DNA from: Yanghanlia caeni
GTDB lineage: Bacteria > Pseudomonadota > Gammaproteobacteria > Burkholderiales > Burkholderiaceae_B
Length of the DNA stretch: 64,000 nt
NCBI GenBank assembly: GCA_030733815.1
Contig: JAUZQE010000015.1
Location: 1 to 64,000, forward strand
Reading direction: 5' to 3'
In this document: positions 1 through 9,224 of the stretch, in pieces
Position numbering within the stretch: the first letter of the stretch is position 1
Layout of the letters: each line of letters opens with the position of its first letter
The notes under the pieces: model-generated
Seen by the model: only the letters and a program-made list of their open reading frames with translations
Told to the model about the DNA's origin: nothing
The model's database searches: none
Program-made: the position numbers and the translations under genes

Positions 1-1
1 T

Positions 2-25
2 GCCCTTCCTGAGGGCGATTTTTTT
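2..25 (+). terminator. Rho-independent terminator of a gene left of the window
   Basis: A 5-bp stem (GCCCT at 2-6, AGGGC at 12-16) with a 5-base loop is followed by GA and seven T. This is the form of an intrinsic terminator reading rightward. The gene it serves lies outside the window. The stem is short, so confidence is moderate. Confidence 0.55.
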
Positions 26-222
26 GTGCCTCGCGAAAGGCACGATGCCACGCCGGTTCTGGCCGGCCTTGGCCGCGAGCCGGCCTGGTGACCGCTTGAA
101 TGACAGTCTCGGCGTTCGGAAGCTGTGGCTCTTGGCGGCATGAAACGCACAAATAACCGCTGAAATGAATATTTCAGGGACGACTAATTATCCTTAATTC
201 AGATCAATTTAGACGCGCTGTT
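26..222. other. Intergenic stretch without a recognisable gene
   Basis: No plausible coding frame. The right half is AT-richer than the rest of the window. The one structure I see is a perfect 7-bp inverted repeat with a 4-base loop (CTGAAAT 160-166, ATTTCAG 171-177). It has no U-tract, so it is not a terminator. Its role is unknown. Confidence 0.5.
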
Positions 223-258
223 AGTCACAAAAATAAATCGCGCCCGTTTCCGGGCGCG
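223..258 (-). terminator. Rho-independent terminator of tex
   Basis: Positions 239-246 (CGCGCCCG) pair with 251-258 (CGGGCGCG) in an 8-bp GC stem with a 4-base loop. On the minus strand the hairpin runs into a T-rich stretch (complement of 226-238). It lies 34 bases past the tex stop codon. Confidence 0.8.
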
Positions 259-292
259 AACTTATACGATAGAAAAACGAAATCGTGAGGTG

Positions 293-2680
293 TCAGCGTT
301 TGAGCTTCGCAAAAGCCGCGGCCATGGCGCCTGTCGGCTCGTTTGCGCCCCGAGATGCGCTGCGCCCCGCGCGCCGGTCGTTGCCGGGGCGGCCGCGTTC
401 GCCGCGCGCAGCCGCTTCGCCACCCGTGCTGCGGCGTGCGGGTGCCGATTCGTCGTTTAGCCGCATGGTCAGGCCAATGCGCTTGCGCGCCACGTCCACT
501 TCCAGCACCTTCACCTGCACGGTCTGGCCCACGCGCACCACGTCGCGCGGGTCTTTTACAAACGATTCCGACAGCGCCGAAATATGTACCAGGCCGTCCT
601 GGTGCACGCCGATATCGACGAATGCGCCGAAGTTGGCAACGTTGGTCACCACGCCTTCCAGGATCATGCCGGGGCTCAGGTCCTGAATCGTATTTACGCC
701 TTCCCGGAACTGCGCCGTTTTGAATTCGGGGCGCGGATCGCGACCGGGTTTTTCCAGTTCGCTGAAGATGTCCTTTACCGTGGGTACGCCGAAGCGCTCG
801 TCGGTGAATTCAGAGGGCGACAGCCCCTTGAGGGCGCCCGTCTTGCCCATGATGCTGCGGGCGTCGGCCTGGATGCGGGCCAGAATCCGTTCGACAACGG
901 GGTAGGCTTCCGGGTGTACGGCTGAGGCATCCAGGGGATTGCTGCCGTCGGGAATGCGCAGAAAGCCCGCCGCCTGTTCGAAGGCCTTTTCACCGAAGCG
1001 GGGCACCTTCAGCAATGCCTTGCGGTCGGGAAAGGGGCCGGTTTCGTCGCGAAAGGCCACGATGTTGCGGGCGAGCCCGGCGTTCAGGCCCGATACGCGT
1101 GACAGCAGCGCTGCCGAGGCCGTGTTCACGTTCACGCCCACCGCGTTCACGCAGTCTTCGATCACGGCGTCGAGCGAGCGGGCAAGCTCACGCTGGTTGA
1201 CATCGTGCTGGTATTGCCCGACACCGATGGCTTTGGGTTCAATTTTTACCAGTTCCGCCAACGGGTCCTGCAGGCGTCGGGCAATCGACACTGCGCCGCG
1301 CAGACTGACGTCCAGATCGGGGAATTCCTGCGCAGCCAGTTCAGAGGCGGAGTACACCGAAGCGCCAGCTTCCGACACCATGACGCGCGTCAGATTCAGT
1401 TCGGGGTGGCGTTGCTGCAGCTCGCTCACCAGTTTCTCGGTTTCGCGCGAAGCAGTGCCATTGCCGATGGCAACCAGTTCGATTTTGTGGCGTGCGGCCA
1501 GGGCGGCGAGCGTGCGCAGGCTGCCTTCGCGGTCGCGGCGCGGCTCGAAGGGGTAGATCGTGGCGGTATCGAGCAGCTTGCCCGTGGCGTCGATGGCGCA
1601 CACCTTGACGCCCGTGCGGATGCCCGGGTCGAGCCCCAGGACGGCTTTCGGCCCGGCAGGGGCGGCCAGCAGCAGATCCTTGAGGTTTGCCGCAAAGACA
1701 CGAATGGCTTCTTCTTCGGCCGATTCACGCAGCCGTGTGATGAACTCGGTTTCGAAGGCGGTAAGCAGCTTCACCCGCCATGTCCAGCGGCAGACCTCAC
1801 CCAGCCAGCGCTCACGCGGGGCGGCGTCGAGCTCGAAGCGCGCGTTCAGTTTCAGGTAGTCGGCAATGCGACGCACGCACGGGTGGGGCGTTTCGGCTTC
1901 CAGGTCGGGTTCCAGGCCGATGCGCAGATCCAGCACGCCCTGCTGACGGCCGCGCAGCAGCGCCAGTATCCGGTGCGAGGGCAGGGTGCGCAGCCGCTCG
2001 CTGAAGGCGAACCAGTCGCGGAAGTTGGCGCCTTCTTCTTCCTTGCCTTCCATTACCTTCGAATACAGCAGCCCCGTGCGCCAAAGGTAGTCGCGCACAT
2101 CGGCGATCAGGTCGGCGTCTTCGGCATAGCGTTCGGCCAGGATGTCGCGGGCCCCATCGAGCGCGGCCTTGGCGTCGTTGATCTTGGCTTGCGGGTTGAG
2201 ATACTTTTCAGCCAGTTCGGCCGGGTCGCAGCCCGGCTGCGCAAGTATGGCATCGGCCAACGGTTCGAGTCCCGCTTCGCGGGCGATCTGGGCACGGGTG
2301 CGGCGCTTGGGCTTGTAGGGGGCATACAGGTCTTCCAGGCGCTGTTTCGAGTCGGCTGCCTCGATTTCCTGTCGCAGTTCCGGCGTAAGCTTGCCCTGAC
2401 CGTAGATCGATTCCAGAATCGTGGTACGACGTGCCTCGAGTTCGCGCACGTAGTTCAGACGCACCTCGAGCGTGCGCAGCAGCGTGTCATCGAGCCCGCC
2501 CGTCACTTCCTTGCGGTAGCGGGCAATGAACGGAACGGTCGCGCCTTCGTCAAGCAGCTCGACCGTCGCGGCAATCTGCGCGGGGCGCACATTGAGCTCT
2601 GCTGCCAGAAGCTGGATGATGCGCTGCGGGTCGGATGAAAAATCGGGCGTGACGGCAGGCGTTTCGAGGTTCGTCATCAT
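293..2680 (-). CDS. tex: Tex, S1-domain RNA-binding transcription accessory protein
   Basis: Tex is a conserved nucleic-acid-binding protein that influences transcription and is often essential. The 795-residue product has the full family layout: helical N-terminal region with the [10 protein letters not shown] signature near residue 50, a YqgF/RNase H-like domain beginning [11 protein letters not shown] near 347, a helix-hairpin-helix region about 515-575, and an S1 domain at about 670-742. The C-terminal tail after about 745 is basic and low in complexity. The frame stays open upstream to 3382, but that part runs antisense to the helicase gene and does not resemble Tex, so I start at the ATG at 2680. 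A second ATG follows immediately at 2677. A terminator follows the gene. Confidence 0.95.
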   Translation of the reverse strand: MMTNLETPAVTPDFSSDPQRIIQLLAAELNVRPAQIAATVELLDEGATVPFIARYRKEVTGGLDDTLLRTLEVRLNYVRELEARRTTILESIYGQGKLTPELRQEIEAADSKQRLEDLYAPYKPKRRTRAQIAREAGLEPLADAILAQPGCDPAELAEKYLNPQAKINDAKAALDGARDILAERYAEDADLIADVRDYLWRTGLLYSKVMEGKEEEGANFRDWFAFSERLRTLPSHRILALLRGRQQGVLDLRIGLEPDLEAETPHPCVRRIADYLKLNARFELDAAPRERWLGEVCRWTWRVKLLTAFETEFITRLRESAEEEAIRVFAANLKDLLLAAPAGPKAVLGLDPGIRTGVKVCAIDATGKLLDTATIYPFEPRRDREGSLRTLAALAARHKIELVAIGNGTASRETEKLVSELQQRHPELNLTRVMVSEAGASVYSASELAAQEFPDLDVSLRGAVSIARRLQDPLAELVKIEPKAIGVGQYQHDVNQRELARSLDAVIEDCVNAVGVNVNTASAALLSRVSGLNAGLARNIVAFRDETGPFPDRKALLKVPRFGEKAFEQAAGFLRIPDGSNPLDASAVHPEAYPVVERILARIQADARSIMGKTGALKGLSPSEFTDERFGVPTVKDIFSELEKPGRDPRPEFKTAQFREGVNTIQDLSPGMILEGVVTNVANFGAFVDIGVHQDGLVHISALSESFVKDPRDVVRVGQTVQVKVLEVDVARKRIGLTMRLNDESAPARRSTGGEAAARGERGRPGNDRRAGRSASRGANEPTGAMAAAFAKLKR

Positions 2681-2770
2681 AATGTGGGTCAATGCAATGC
2701 GTGTCGGAAAAGTCGGGGCATTTTGCCACAAGCGGATGGGGCGGCGCCCGCGCGGCGTTATGATTCCGCC

Positions 2771-4801
2771 ATGCCAGAACACGAACTCGATCACATTTTC
2801 TCGGCCGACGGGCCGCTTGCCAGCGCGGCGCCCGGTTATCGCCCGCGTCAGGCCCAGCTCGAAATGGCGCAGGCCATCGAGTCGGCAATCCGTGATCGGG
2901 CCACACTCATTGCCGAGGCCGGTACCGGCACCGGAAAGACCTGGGCCTACCTGGTTCCGGCCTTCCTGAGCGGCGTGAAGGTGCTGGTTTCCACGGGCAC
3001 GCGCACCCTGCAGGATCAATTGTTCCGTCGTGACATTCCCCGCCTGCGCGACGCACTGGGCGCGCCGGTCACGGTGGCCCTGCTCAAGGGGCGCAGCAAC
3101 TACGTGTGCCATTACCATCTCGACCGGCTGCAGCACGACGAGCGTGCGTTGCGCTCGCGCAGCGAGGTGACCCAGCTGCGGGCGATCACGGTGTTTGCAG
3201 GGCGAACCCGCAGTGGCGATCGCGCCGAGCTCGCCGAGGTGCCCGAAGATGCCGACATCTGGAACCGCGTGACGTCGACACGCGAAAATTGCCTGGGTCA
3301 GGACTGCCCGCACGTGAAAGACTGCTTCGTGCTCAAGGCGCGCCGTCAGGCGCAGGAAGCCGACCTGGTGGTGGTGAATCACGCGCTCTTCATGGCCGAT
3401 CTGGCATTGCGTGAAGACGGCATCACCGATCTTTTACCCAGCGTCGACCTTGTGGTGTTCGACGAGGCACATCAGCTTCCCGATGTCGCCACACGTTTTC
3501 TGGGCACCAGCGTGTCGGCGCACCAGCTGCTTGATCTGTGCCGCAACATCGAGGCGGCTGGCCTGGCGCATGCGCGTGAGGCCACGAACTGGACGAACGT
3601 GGCCCGTGCGATCGAGACGGCGACGCGCGATCTTCGTCTGGCCTGCGCGGCCGTGTCGCGACTGCCGGGCCAGAAGGCGGCGTTTCATGCCATTCCCGAA
3701 GCCGAACCCTTCGACGAGGCGCTGGGGCAGTTGCTGCAGGCACTGGAAGGCGCCATACAGTTGCTGGACGTCGTTGCCGAGAAACACCCGGATCTCGCCA
3801 CGGCCGGTCGCACGGCGCTCGAGCTGAGGGCGCGACTGTTTCAGTGGAGCCAGCCCGACCGGCAGGGCAATGACGCGCTGGCCGAGCGCCGGGGCGAGGC
3901 GGGCGATGCCGTGCGCTGGGTCGAGCATGGTACGCACCACCTGCGCCTGCACAGCGCGCCGCTGGCGGTCGACAAGGTGTTCTCGCGTTATCGTGCGGCT
4001 GACCAGGCCTGGGTGTTCACGTCGGCCACCCTGTCGGTGCACGGCGACTTCGGCCATTTCATTCGGCAGCTGGGGTTGTGGGAAGCCCGTTGCATGCGCT
4101 GGGAGTCGCCGTTCGACTATGCGGGCAAGGCACTGTTGTGCGTGCCTTCGGGCCTGCCCGAGACCCACTCACGCGAATTCAACGAACGCTTTGCCGAGTT
4201 GCTGGTCCCGCTCATCGAGGCCTGCCCGGGCGGCGTGCTGGTGTTGTGTACCACGTTGCGTTCCGTAGACCACCTGGGCGACCTGCTGTGGGAACATTTT
4301 CAAGACAACGGCATCGATCGTCCGCTGTTCAGGCAGGGTGAACTGTCGCGACGGGTGCTGCTCGAACGCTTCATTGCCGCACGCAACGGTGTGCTGGTGG
4401 GTAGCGCGAGCTTCTGGGAAGGGATCGACGTGCCCGGCGATGCGCTCACGCTCGTGGCGATCGACAAGTTGCCGTTTGCCCCGCCCGACGATCCGGTGCT
4501 GGAAGCGCGTCTGCGTGCCTGCCGCGAACGCGGCGGCAACCCTTTCATGGAATTCCAGTTGCCCGAGGCAGCCATTGCACTGAAACAGGGCGCGGGCCGC
4601 CTCATTCGCACCGAGGCCGACTGGGGAGTGCTGCTGGTGGCCGATGCGCGCATGGTCGAAAAGCGCTACGGCCGCCTGCTGTGGAGGGGTTTGCCGCCGT
4701 TTCGGCGCACGCGCGATGTCGATGAGGTACGCCGGTTTCTGAAGGAAGGACAGGCCCCTGAGGGCCTGCCGGAAAGCGACGCGATGATCAGAACCAGTTG
4801 A
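2771..4801 (+). CDS. DinG/YoaA-family ATP-dependent DNA helicase
   Basis: A superfamily 2 helicase of the XPD/DinG group, expected to unwind DNA 5' to 3' in repair or replication-transcription conflicts. The 676-residue protein shows Walker A AGTGTGKT at 50-57, four cysteines at 113, 174, 179 and 185 that match the iron-sulfur cluster of the family, and a DEAH box at 231-234. The C-terminal helicase half contains [13 protein letters not shown] and ends with the QGAGRLIRT motif. The start is the ATG at 2771; an in-frame upstream extension to 2684 looks non-coding. It is divergent from tex with a 90-base gap. Its last 14 bases overlap the end of bamD. Whether it is DinG or YoaA cannot be settled from sequence inspection. 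Confidence 0.93.
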   Translation: MPEHELDHIFSADGPLASAAPGYRPRQAQLEMAQAIESAIRDRATLIAEAGTGTGKTWAYLVPAFLSGVKVLVSTGTRTLQDQLFRRDIPRLRDALGAPVTVALLKGRSNYVCHYHLDRLQHDERALRSRSEVTQLRAITVFAGRTRSGDRAELAEVPEDADIWNRVTSTRENCLGQDCPHVKDCFVLKARRQAQEADLVVVNHALFMADLALREDGITDLLPSVDLVVFDEAHQLPDVATRFLGTSVSAHQLLDLCRNIEAAGLAHAREATNWTNVARAIETATRDLRLACAAVSRLPGQKAAFHAIPEAEPFDEALGQLLQALEGAIQLLDVVAEKHPDLATAGRTALELRARLFQWSQPDRQGNDALAERRGEAGDAVRWVEHGTHHLRLHSAPLAVDKVFSRYRAADQAWVFTSATLSVHGDFGHFIRQLGLWEARCMRWESPFDYAGKALLCVPSGLPETHSREFNERFAELLVPLIEACPGGVLVLCTTLRSVDHLGDLLWEHFQDNGIDRPLFRQGELSRRVLLERFIAARNGVLVGSASFWEGIDVPGDALTLVAIDKLPFAPPDDPVLEARLRACRERGGNPFMEFQLPEAAIALKQGAGRLIRTEADWGVLLVADARMVEKRYGRLLWRGLPPFRRTRDVDEVRRFLKEGQAPEGLPESDAMIRTS

Positions 4802-5618
4802 TGGGATTCCAGTAGTTCTTGGGCTCGTCGAGCCCCTGTTCGTAGTACTTGGAATCGGGGAAGTTCAGGTCGAGTACGCGCTTGGCGTCGTCGCGCAGTT
4901 CTTCGAGCCCCAGTTTGTCGTACGACAGGTACATGATATAGAGCGCTTTTTCGGCGGCCGGCACGCCCTGGAAGTCGGTAATGACCGTCTGGGCGCGGTT
5001 GGCGGCGGCCACGTAGGCACCGCGGCGGTAATAGTATTCGGCGACATACACCTCGTTGCGGGCAATGGTGTCAACCAGCCATGTGAGCCGTTTGCGCGCA
5101 TCGGCAGCATAACGGCTGTCGGGGTAGCGGCGCAGCAGTTCGTTGAACGATTCGTACGATTCGCGCAGGCCCTTGGGGTCGCGTTCGGCCGGGTCTTGCC
5201 CGGTGAATCGGCTAAAGGGCGCGCTGGGGGGCGTAAAGGTGATCAGCCCCTTGAGATACAGCATGTAATCGCTGCCGGGGTGATTGGGGTATTGCTGCTC
5301 GAAGCGGTCGATAGCGGCCAGAGCCTGTTCGGGCTCTTCGTCTTTCCAGTTGATGTAGGCCTGATCGATGAGCGCCTGTTGTGCGTAGGTGCCGAAGGGG
5401 TAACGTGATTCGATGGCTTCGAGCCGTGTGCGTGCGGTGCTCCAGCTGCCGGCGCTCATGGCTTCGCGTGCGTCGCGGTACAGGCGTTCGGCGCTCCAGC
5501 CGATGGTGGGGTCTTTTTCCGGCTTCACCGTGCCGCATGCCGCGACCAGAGTTGCCATGAAAAGCATGACCGCAGCATGGCGTAGCCGGCGCATTGCGGT
5601 AGATGGGTTCGATGTCAC
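4788..5618 (-). CDS. bamD: BamD, outer membrane assembly lipoprotein
   Basis: BamD is an essential lipoprotein of the BAM complex that inserts beta-barrel proteins into the outer membrane. The 276-residue product has a signal peptide ending in the lipobox LVAAC, followed by tetratricopeptide-like repeats, seen as repeated RYP.. / YA..A patterns (for example RYPFGTYAQQALI and RYPDSRYAADARKRL). The start is GTG at 5618, chosen because GAGGA lies 7 bases upstream. The next in-frame ATG (5594) has no ribosome binding site but would still leave a signal peptide. The gene converges on the helicase gene and overlaps it by 14 bases. It diverges from rluD across about 50 bases. Confidence 0.95.
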   Translation of the reverse strand: MTSNPSTAMRRLRHAAVMLFMATLVAACGTVKPEKDPTIGWSAERLYRDAREAMSAGSWSTARTRLEAIESRYPFGTYAQQALIDQAYINWKDEEPEQALAAIDRFEQQYPNHPGSDYMLYLKGLITFTPPSAPFSRFTGQDPAERDPKGLRESYESFNELLRRYPDSRYAADARKRLTWLVDTIARNEVYVAEYYYRRGAYVAAANRAQTVITDFQGVPAAEKALYIMYLSYDKLGLEELRDDAKRVLDLNFPDSKYYEQGLDEPKNYWNPINWF

Positions 5619-5650
5619 GTAAGCGTCCTCGGTGTTAGCATACCGGCTGA

Positions 5651-5656
5651 ATTATA
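5651..5656 (-). promoter_or_regulatory. Candidate -10 box for bamD
   Basis: The minus strand reads TATAAT, a perfect sigma70 -10 box, 32 bases before the GTG of bamD. The -35 region (TGCTTA at 17-bp spacing) is a poor match. It overlaps the candidate rluD -10 box on the other strand. Confidence 0.45.
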
Positions 5657-5660
5657 TGAT
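5655..5660 (+). promoter_or_regulatory. Candidate -10 box for rluD
   Basis: TATGAT ends 8 bases before the rluD ATG. If used, transcription would start at or next to the start codon. No good -35 box is visible. Confidence 0.3.
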
Positions 5661-5668
5661 TGAACCTC

Positions 5669-6610
5669 ATGTGTAAGCACGAACCCCTGGAATATCGCCT
5701 GGGGGCCGCATCGGCGTCAGACAGGCTTGACAAGATCCTGGCGCAGCTGCTGCCCGAGCACAGCCGCAGTCGTCTGCAGGGCTGGATCGAACAGGGGCAC
5801 GTGCTCATCAACGGCGCACCGGCGCGCATCCGTCAGCGGGTGGGTCCTGGCGACCACATCGTCGTCCATCCCCAGCCCGCCCCCGAAGACTCGGCATTCG
5901 TCCCCGAGCCGGTTGATTTCGAGGTGGTGGCCGAAAGCCCGGCATGGCTAGTGGTGAACAAGCCCGCGGGCCTCGTCACGCACCCGGGCGCCGGCAACTG
6001 GCAGGGTACGCTGCTGAACGGCCTGTTGCACCGCTACCCCGAGCTGGCACGCGTGCCACGGGCGGGCATTGTGCATCGCCTCGACAAGGACACCTCGGGA
6101 ATCATGGTGGTCGCGCGTACCGAGATCGCCCAGACCCATATGGTGCGCCAGTTGCAGGCGCGCAGCGTACACCGAGAATACGTGGCGCTGGCGCATGGCC
6201 GTCTGTCGGGCAGTGGCACCATCGATCGCCCTCTGGGCCGCCATCCTGCGGTGCCGGTTCGCATGACGGTCGAACGGCCGATTGCGCCCAAGCCTGCCAT
6301 TACGCATTATGCGGTGCAGCGGCAGGGCAGTGATGCCGATGGCGCGGCAGTGACCGAAGTGGTGTGCCGGCTCGAAACGGGGCGAACGCATCAGATACGT
6401 GCTCATCTTGCAAGCATCGGGCACCCTCTGGTGGCCGATACCGTTTATGGTGGCCGGCCCTTGGCCAGCGCGACCCGGCACATGCTGCACGCCCGGGCGC
6501 TTACGTTCGACGATCCTGAGGGCACGGGAAGTGTGTCCTTTCAGGTTGATCCACCAGCCGATTTCGCGGTGGTGCTGGAGCATATACAGTGGCAGAGCAC
6601 CTCTCGCTGA
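5669..6610 (+). CDS. rluD: RluD, 23S rRNA pseudouridine synthase
   Basis: RluD converts uridines 1911, 1915 and 1917 (E. coli numbering) in helix 69 of 23S rRNA to pseudouridine, a step that matters for 50S maturation. The 313-residue protein has an N-terminal S4 RNA-binding domain (SRSRLQGWIEQGHVLING, about residues 32-50) and the catalytic motif HRLDKDTSG. The catalytic aspartate falls at residue 139, the same number as in E. coli RluD. I use the ATG at 5669; a TTG at 5660 is in frame. The last 22 bases overlap pgeF, which suggests translational coupling. Confidence 0.93.
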   Translation: MCKHEPLEYRLGAASASDRLDKILAQLLPEHSRSRLQGWIEQGHVLINGAPARIRQRVGPGDHIVVHPQPAPEDSAFVPEPVDFEVVAESPAWLVVNKPAGLVTHPGAGNWQGTLLNGLLHRYPELARVPRAGIVHRLDKDTSGIMVVARTEIAQTHMVRQLQARSVHREYVALAHGRLSGSGTIDRPLGRHPAVPVRMTVERPIAPKPAITHYAVQRQGSDADGAAVTEVVCRLETGRTHQIRAHLASIGHPLVADTVYGGRPLASATRHMLHARALTFDDPEGTGSVSFQVDPPADFAVVLEHIQWQSTSR

Positions 6611-7422
6611 CATTACCGGTAAGCGGCAAACGCTGGCAGGGCGTTCGCTACGGCAGCACGACCCGGGTGGGGGGCGTGAGCGCGGGCTCGTGGGCAGGGC
6701 TGAACCTGGGCATGCATACGGGCGACGAACCCGAATCGGTGCGCGAGAATCGCCGCCGCCTCGCCAGCTCCTTGCCGGCCGAGCCGCTCTGGTTGCAGCA
6801 GGTGCATGGTATCGACGTGGCCGACGCCGATGCCGATATTGTGGGGGCAGAGGCCGGTGATACCGCCGCACCCGGCGACGAAACGGGCGCACAGGGTGGT
6901 GAACTCACTCCCGTATGTGCCGACGCCGCTGTGACGACGCGTCCCGGCCGTGTTCTGGCCGTGTTGACTGCAGATTGTGCGCCGGTAGTCATCGCCGAGA
7001 CACAGGGTCGCGCATTGGGGGTGGCTCATGCCGGCTGGCGAGGGCTCGCGGCAGGGGTGTTGGAGGCCACGCTCGCCAAGCTGCGGGCTCGCGTGCCGGG
7101 CGCCCCGTCATGGCGTGCGTGGGTAGGGCCGTGCATTGGTCAGGCTGCATTTGAAGTGGGCGACGTCGTGCGCTACGCATTCATCGCCCATGAGCCGCAG
7201 GCGGGGGAATATTTCGTGCCCGGAAGGGCGGTGGGCAAATGGCAGGCCGATCTGGCGGGGCTGGCGCGCCAGCGGCTGCATTCAGCGGGTGTCGAAGACG
7301 TGGAAATTGCCGGATTATGCACGTTTGCACGGGCTGATTTGTTTTATTCCTACCGGCGTGATTCAGTGACCGGTCGCATTGCCACGCTCGCCTGGCTCGA
7401 TCCGCAATACGACGCATTCTGA
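6589..7422 (+). CDS. pgeF: PgeF (YfiH), peptidoglycan editing factor / laccase-domain protein
   Basis: Family members act on mis-synthesised UDP-MurNAc intermediates carrying L-Ser instead of L-Ala; older annotations call them polyphenol oxidases. The 277-residue product carries the family motifs TTRVGGVSAGSWAGLNLG near the N-terminus, LTADCAPV, HAGWRGLA.G and VGPCIGQ.AFEVG. The cysteine and histidines of these motifs are the usual metal-site residues. The start is GTG at 6589 with GGAG 8 bases upstream, inside the end of rluD. The pairing with rluD is the usual order in proteobacteria. Confidence 0.9.
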   Translation: MAEHLSLTLPVSGKRWQGVRYGSTTRVGGVSAGSWAGLNLGMHTGDEPESVRENRRRLASSLPAEPLWLQQVHGIDVADADADIVGAEAGDTAAPGDETGAQGGELTPVCADAAVTTRPGRVLAVLTADCAPVVIAETQGRALGVAHAGWRGLAAGVLEATLAKLRARVPGAPSWRAWVGPCIGQAAFEVGDVVRYAFIAHEPQAGEYFVPGRAVGKWQADLAGLARQRLHSAGVEDVEIAGLCTFARADLFYSYRRDSVTGRIATLAWLDPQYDAF

Positions 7423-7453
7423 TCGCCCGGTTGCCCCGGGAAGCAGCCTACGA

Positions 7454-7500
7454 TTTACCCTGATTGACAGCCGGGGGCGCGCATTCCACCATAGGGTAAA
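7454..7500. promoter_or_regulatory. Inverted repeat enclosing a consensus -35 box upstream of phaC
   Basis: TTTACCCT (7454-7461) and AGGGTAAA (7493-7500) form a perfect 8-bp inverted repeat with arm starts 39 bp apart. A perfect -35 box TTGACA lies between them at 7464-7469. No clear -10 box sits at the right distance. The repeat is a candidate operator or looping site for the pha genes. Only the repeat itself is seen; the function is inference. Confidence 0.35.
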
Positions 7501-7520
7501 CTAGGCATCAACATTTCTGA

Positions 7521-9167
7521 GTGTTTCAAAACGTGAGAATACCTCTCCCTCCCTCCTGGCCGGGTGCGGCCACCGTAGCGCCTGAAGATCTCGCGCAGAT
7601 CCAGGCCGAATTCTCGCATGCGTATGCCGAGCTCGTTCAACAGGCGCAGGGCGGGCAACTCACGCCGCCCGCCGACCGCCGGTTCAGGGCCGACCCCTGG
7701 AAGGCAAACCCGTTTGCACTCTTTAGCGCGCATCTGTGGCTGCTGTCGGGGCAGGCGCTGAATCGAATGGTCGACGCGGCACAGGTAAGCGAAGCCTTGC
7801 GCAACCGGCTGCGCTTCTCCGTCATGCAGTGGCTCGAAGCCACGGCACCCACCAATTTCATACTTACCAACCCCGAAGTGCAGCAGGCCATCGTCGAATC
7901 GGGTGGGCAGTCGCTGGCCCGGGGGCTGCAGAATCTGCTCGAAGACATGGCAAAGGGGCGCATGAGCCAGACCGACGAGCGCAACTTCGAACTGGGCCGC
8001 AATCTGGCCGCCACTCCGGGTGCCGTCATATACCAGAATGCGCTCATGCAGGTCATTCAGTACGCACCGCTCACCGATCAGGTGCATGCGCGCCCGCTGG
8101 TCATCATTCCCCCCTGCATAAACAAGTACTACATTCTCGACCTGCAGCCCGAAAACTCCTTCGTCCGTCATGCCGTTCAGCAGGGCCATACCGTGTTCCT
8201 GGTGTCGTGGCGCAACCCGCTGCCCACCGACACCGACGCTTCTGATCGCGCCACGTGGGCCCAGTATCTCGACGACGGCGTGCTGCAGGCCCTGCGTGTG
8301 GCCTCGAACGTCACGCGTCAGCCGCAGGTCAACGCCCTGGGGTTCTGCGTCGGGGGCACGCTGCTCGCCTCGGCGCTGGCGTTGGCGCATGGCCGGGGCG
8401 AACGGCCCGCCGCATCGCTCACCCTGCTCACCACGCTGCTCGATTTTTCCGACACGGGCGTGCTCGACGTCTTCATCGACGAGCTTCACGTGCAGGCCCG
8501 CGAGCAGCAGCTTGCAGCGGGCGGCCTGATGTCGGCGCGCGAGCTGGCCACCACGTTCTCGTTCCTGCGCCCCGGCGAGCTGGTCTGGAACTATGTGGTC
8601 AATAATTACCTCAAGGGGCAGACCCCGCCGGCGTTCGATCTGCTGTACTGGAATTCCGACGGCACGAACCTGCCGGGTCCGTTCTTCACGTGGTACCTGC
8701 GCAATACGTACCTCGAGAACCGTCTGTGCAGGCCGGGGCAGGTGCAGGTCGCGGGTGTCGGGCTCGACCTCACGTCGCTCGACATGCCCGCGTACGTTTA
8801 CGCCTCGCGCGAAGATCACATCGTGCCCTGGAAGTCGGCTTATGCGTCGTGCGGCCTGCTTGCGGGGCCGCGTCGTTTTGTCATGGGCGCATCGGGCCAC
8901 ATTGCCGGTGTCGTCAATCCGCCGGCGAAGAACCGGCGCAGCTATTGGGCTGTTCCCGGCGACCTGGCTCCGGGCGAGCAGGCCATGGCGGCCGACGCCT
9001 GGCTCGACAGCGCAACCGAAACCGCAGGCAGCTGGTGGCCCGACTGGTACGAATGGCTGCAGCAACATGCCGGGCGCATGCGCAAGGCACCGGCGCGGCT
9101 TGGCAATACACGCCACGAGCCGCTGGAAGCCGCGCCGGGCAGTTATGTTAGGGTAAGAGCACTCTGA
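7521..9167 (+). CDS. phaC: Class I poly(3-hydroxyalkanoate) synthase PhaC
   Basis: PhaC polymerises (R)-3-hydroxyacyl-CoA into the storage polyester PHA at the granule surface. The 548-residue protein has the PhaC N-terminal domain and an alpha/beta-hydrolase domain with the lipase-like box GFCVGG. The catalytic residues fall at Cys276, Asp432 and His460; the Asp-His spacing of 28 matches Ralstonia eutropha PhaC (480 and 508). The synthase-specific SGHIAGVVNPP motif is present. The start is the GTG at 7521, the first start codon after an in-frame stop; another GTG lies at 7533 and neither has a good ribosome binding site. At 548 residues it is about 40 shorter than the R. eutropha enzyme, mostly at the N-terminus. 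phaB follows 57 bases later. No phaA thiolase gene is present. Confidence 0.95.
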   Translation: MFQNVRIPLPPSWPGAATVAPEDLAQIQAEFSHAYAELVQQAQGGQLTPPADRRFRADPWKANPFALFSAHLWLLSGQALNRMVDAAQVSEALRNRLRFSVMQWLEATAPTNFILTNPEVQQAIVESGGQSLARGLQNLLEDMAKGRMSQTDERNFELGRNLAATPGAVIYQNALMQVIQYAPLTDQVHARPLVIIPPCINKYYILDLQPENSFVRHAVQQGHTVFLVSWRNPLPTDTDASDRATWAQYLDDGVLQALRVASNVTRQPQVNALGFCVGGTLLASALALAHGRGERPAASLTLLTTLLDFSDTGVLDVFIDELHVQAREQQLAAGGLMSARELATTFSFLRPGELVWNYVVNNYLKGQTPPAFDLLYWNSDGTNLPGPFFTWYLRNTYLENRLCRPGQVQVAGVGLDLTSLDMPAYVYASREDHIVPWKSAYASCGLLAGPRRFVMGASGHIAGVVNPPAKNRRSYWAVPGDLAPGEQAMAADAWLDSATETAGSWWPDWYEWLQQHAGRMRKAPARLGNTRHEPLEAAPGSYVRVRAL

Positions 9168-9224
9168 CGCAAGCCAGCACTCCATAAGCCGGGCCCCGAA
9201 TAAACATCAACACGGAGATCGTTC

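Noticed and set aside
2681..3382. N-terminal extension of the tex frame by 234 codons
   Set aside because: The extension is antisense to the helicase gene and does not resemble Tex, whose usual N-terminus begins at 2680.
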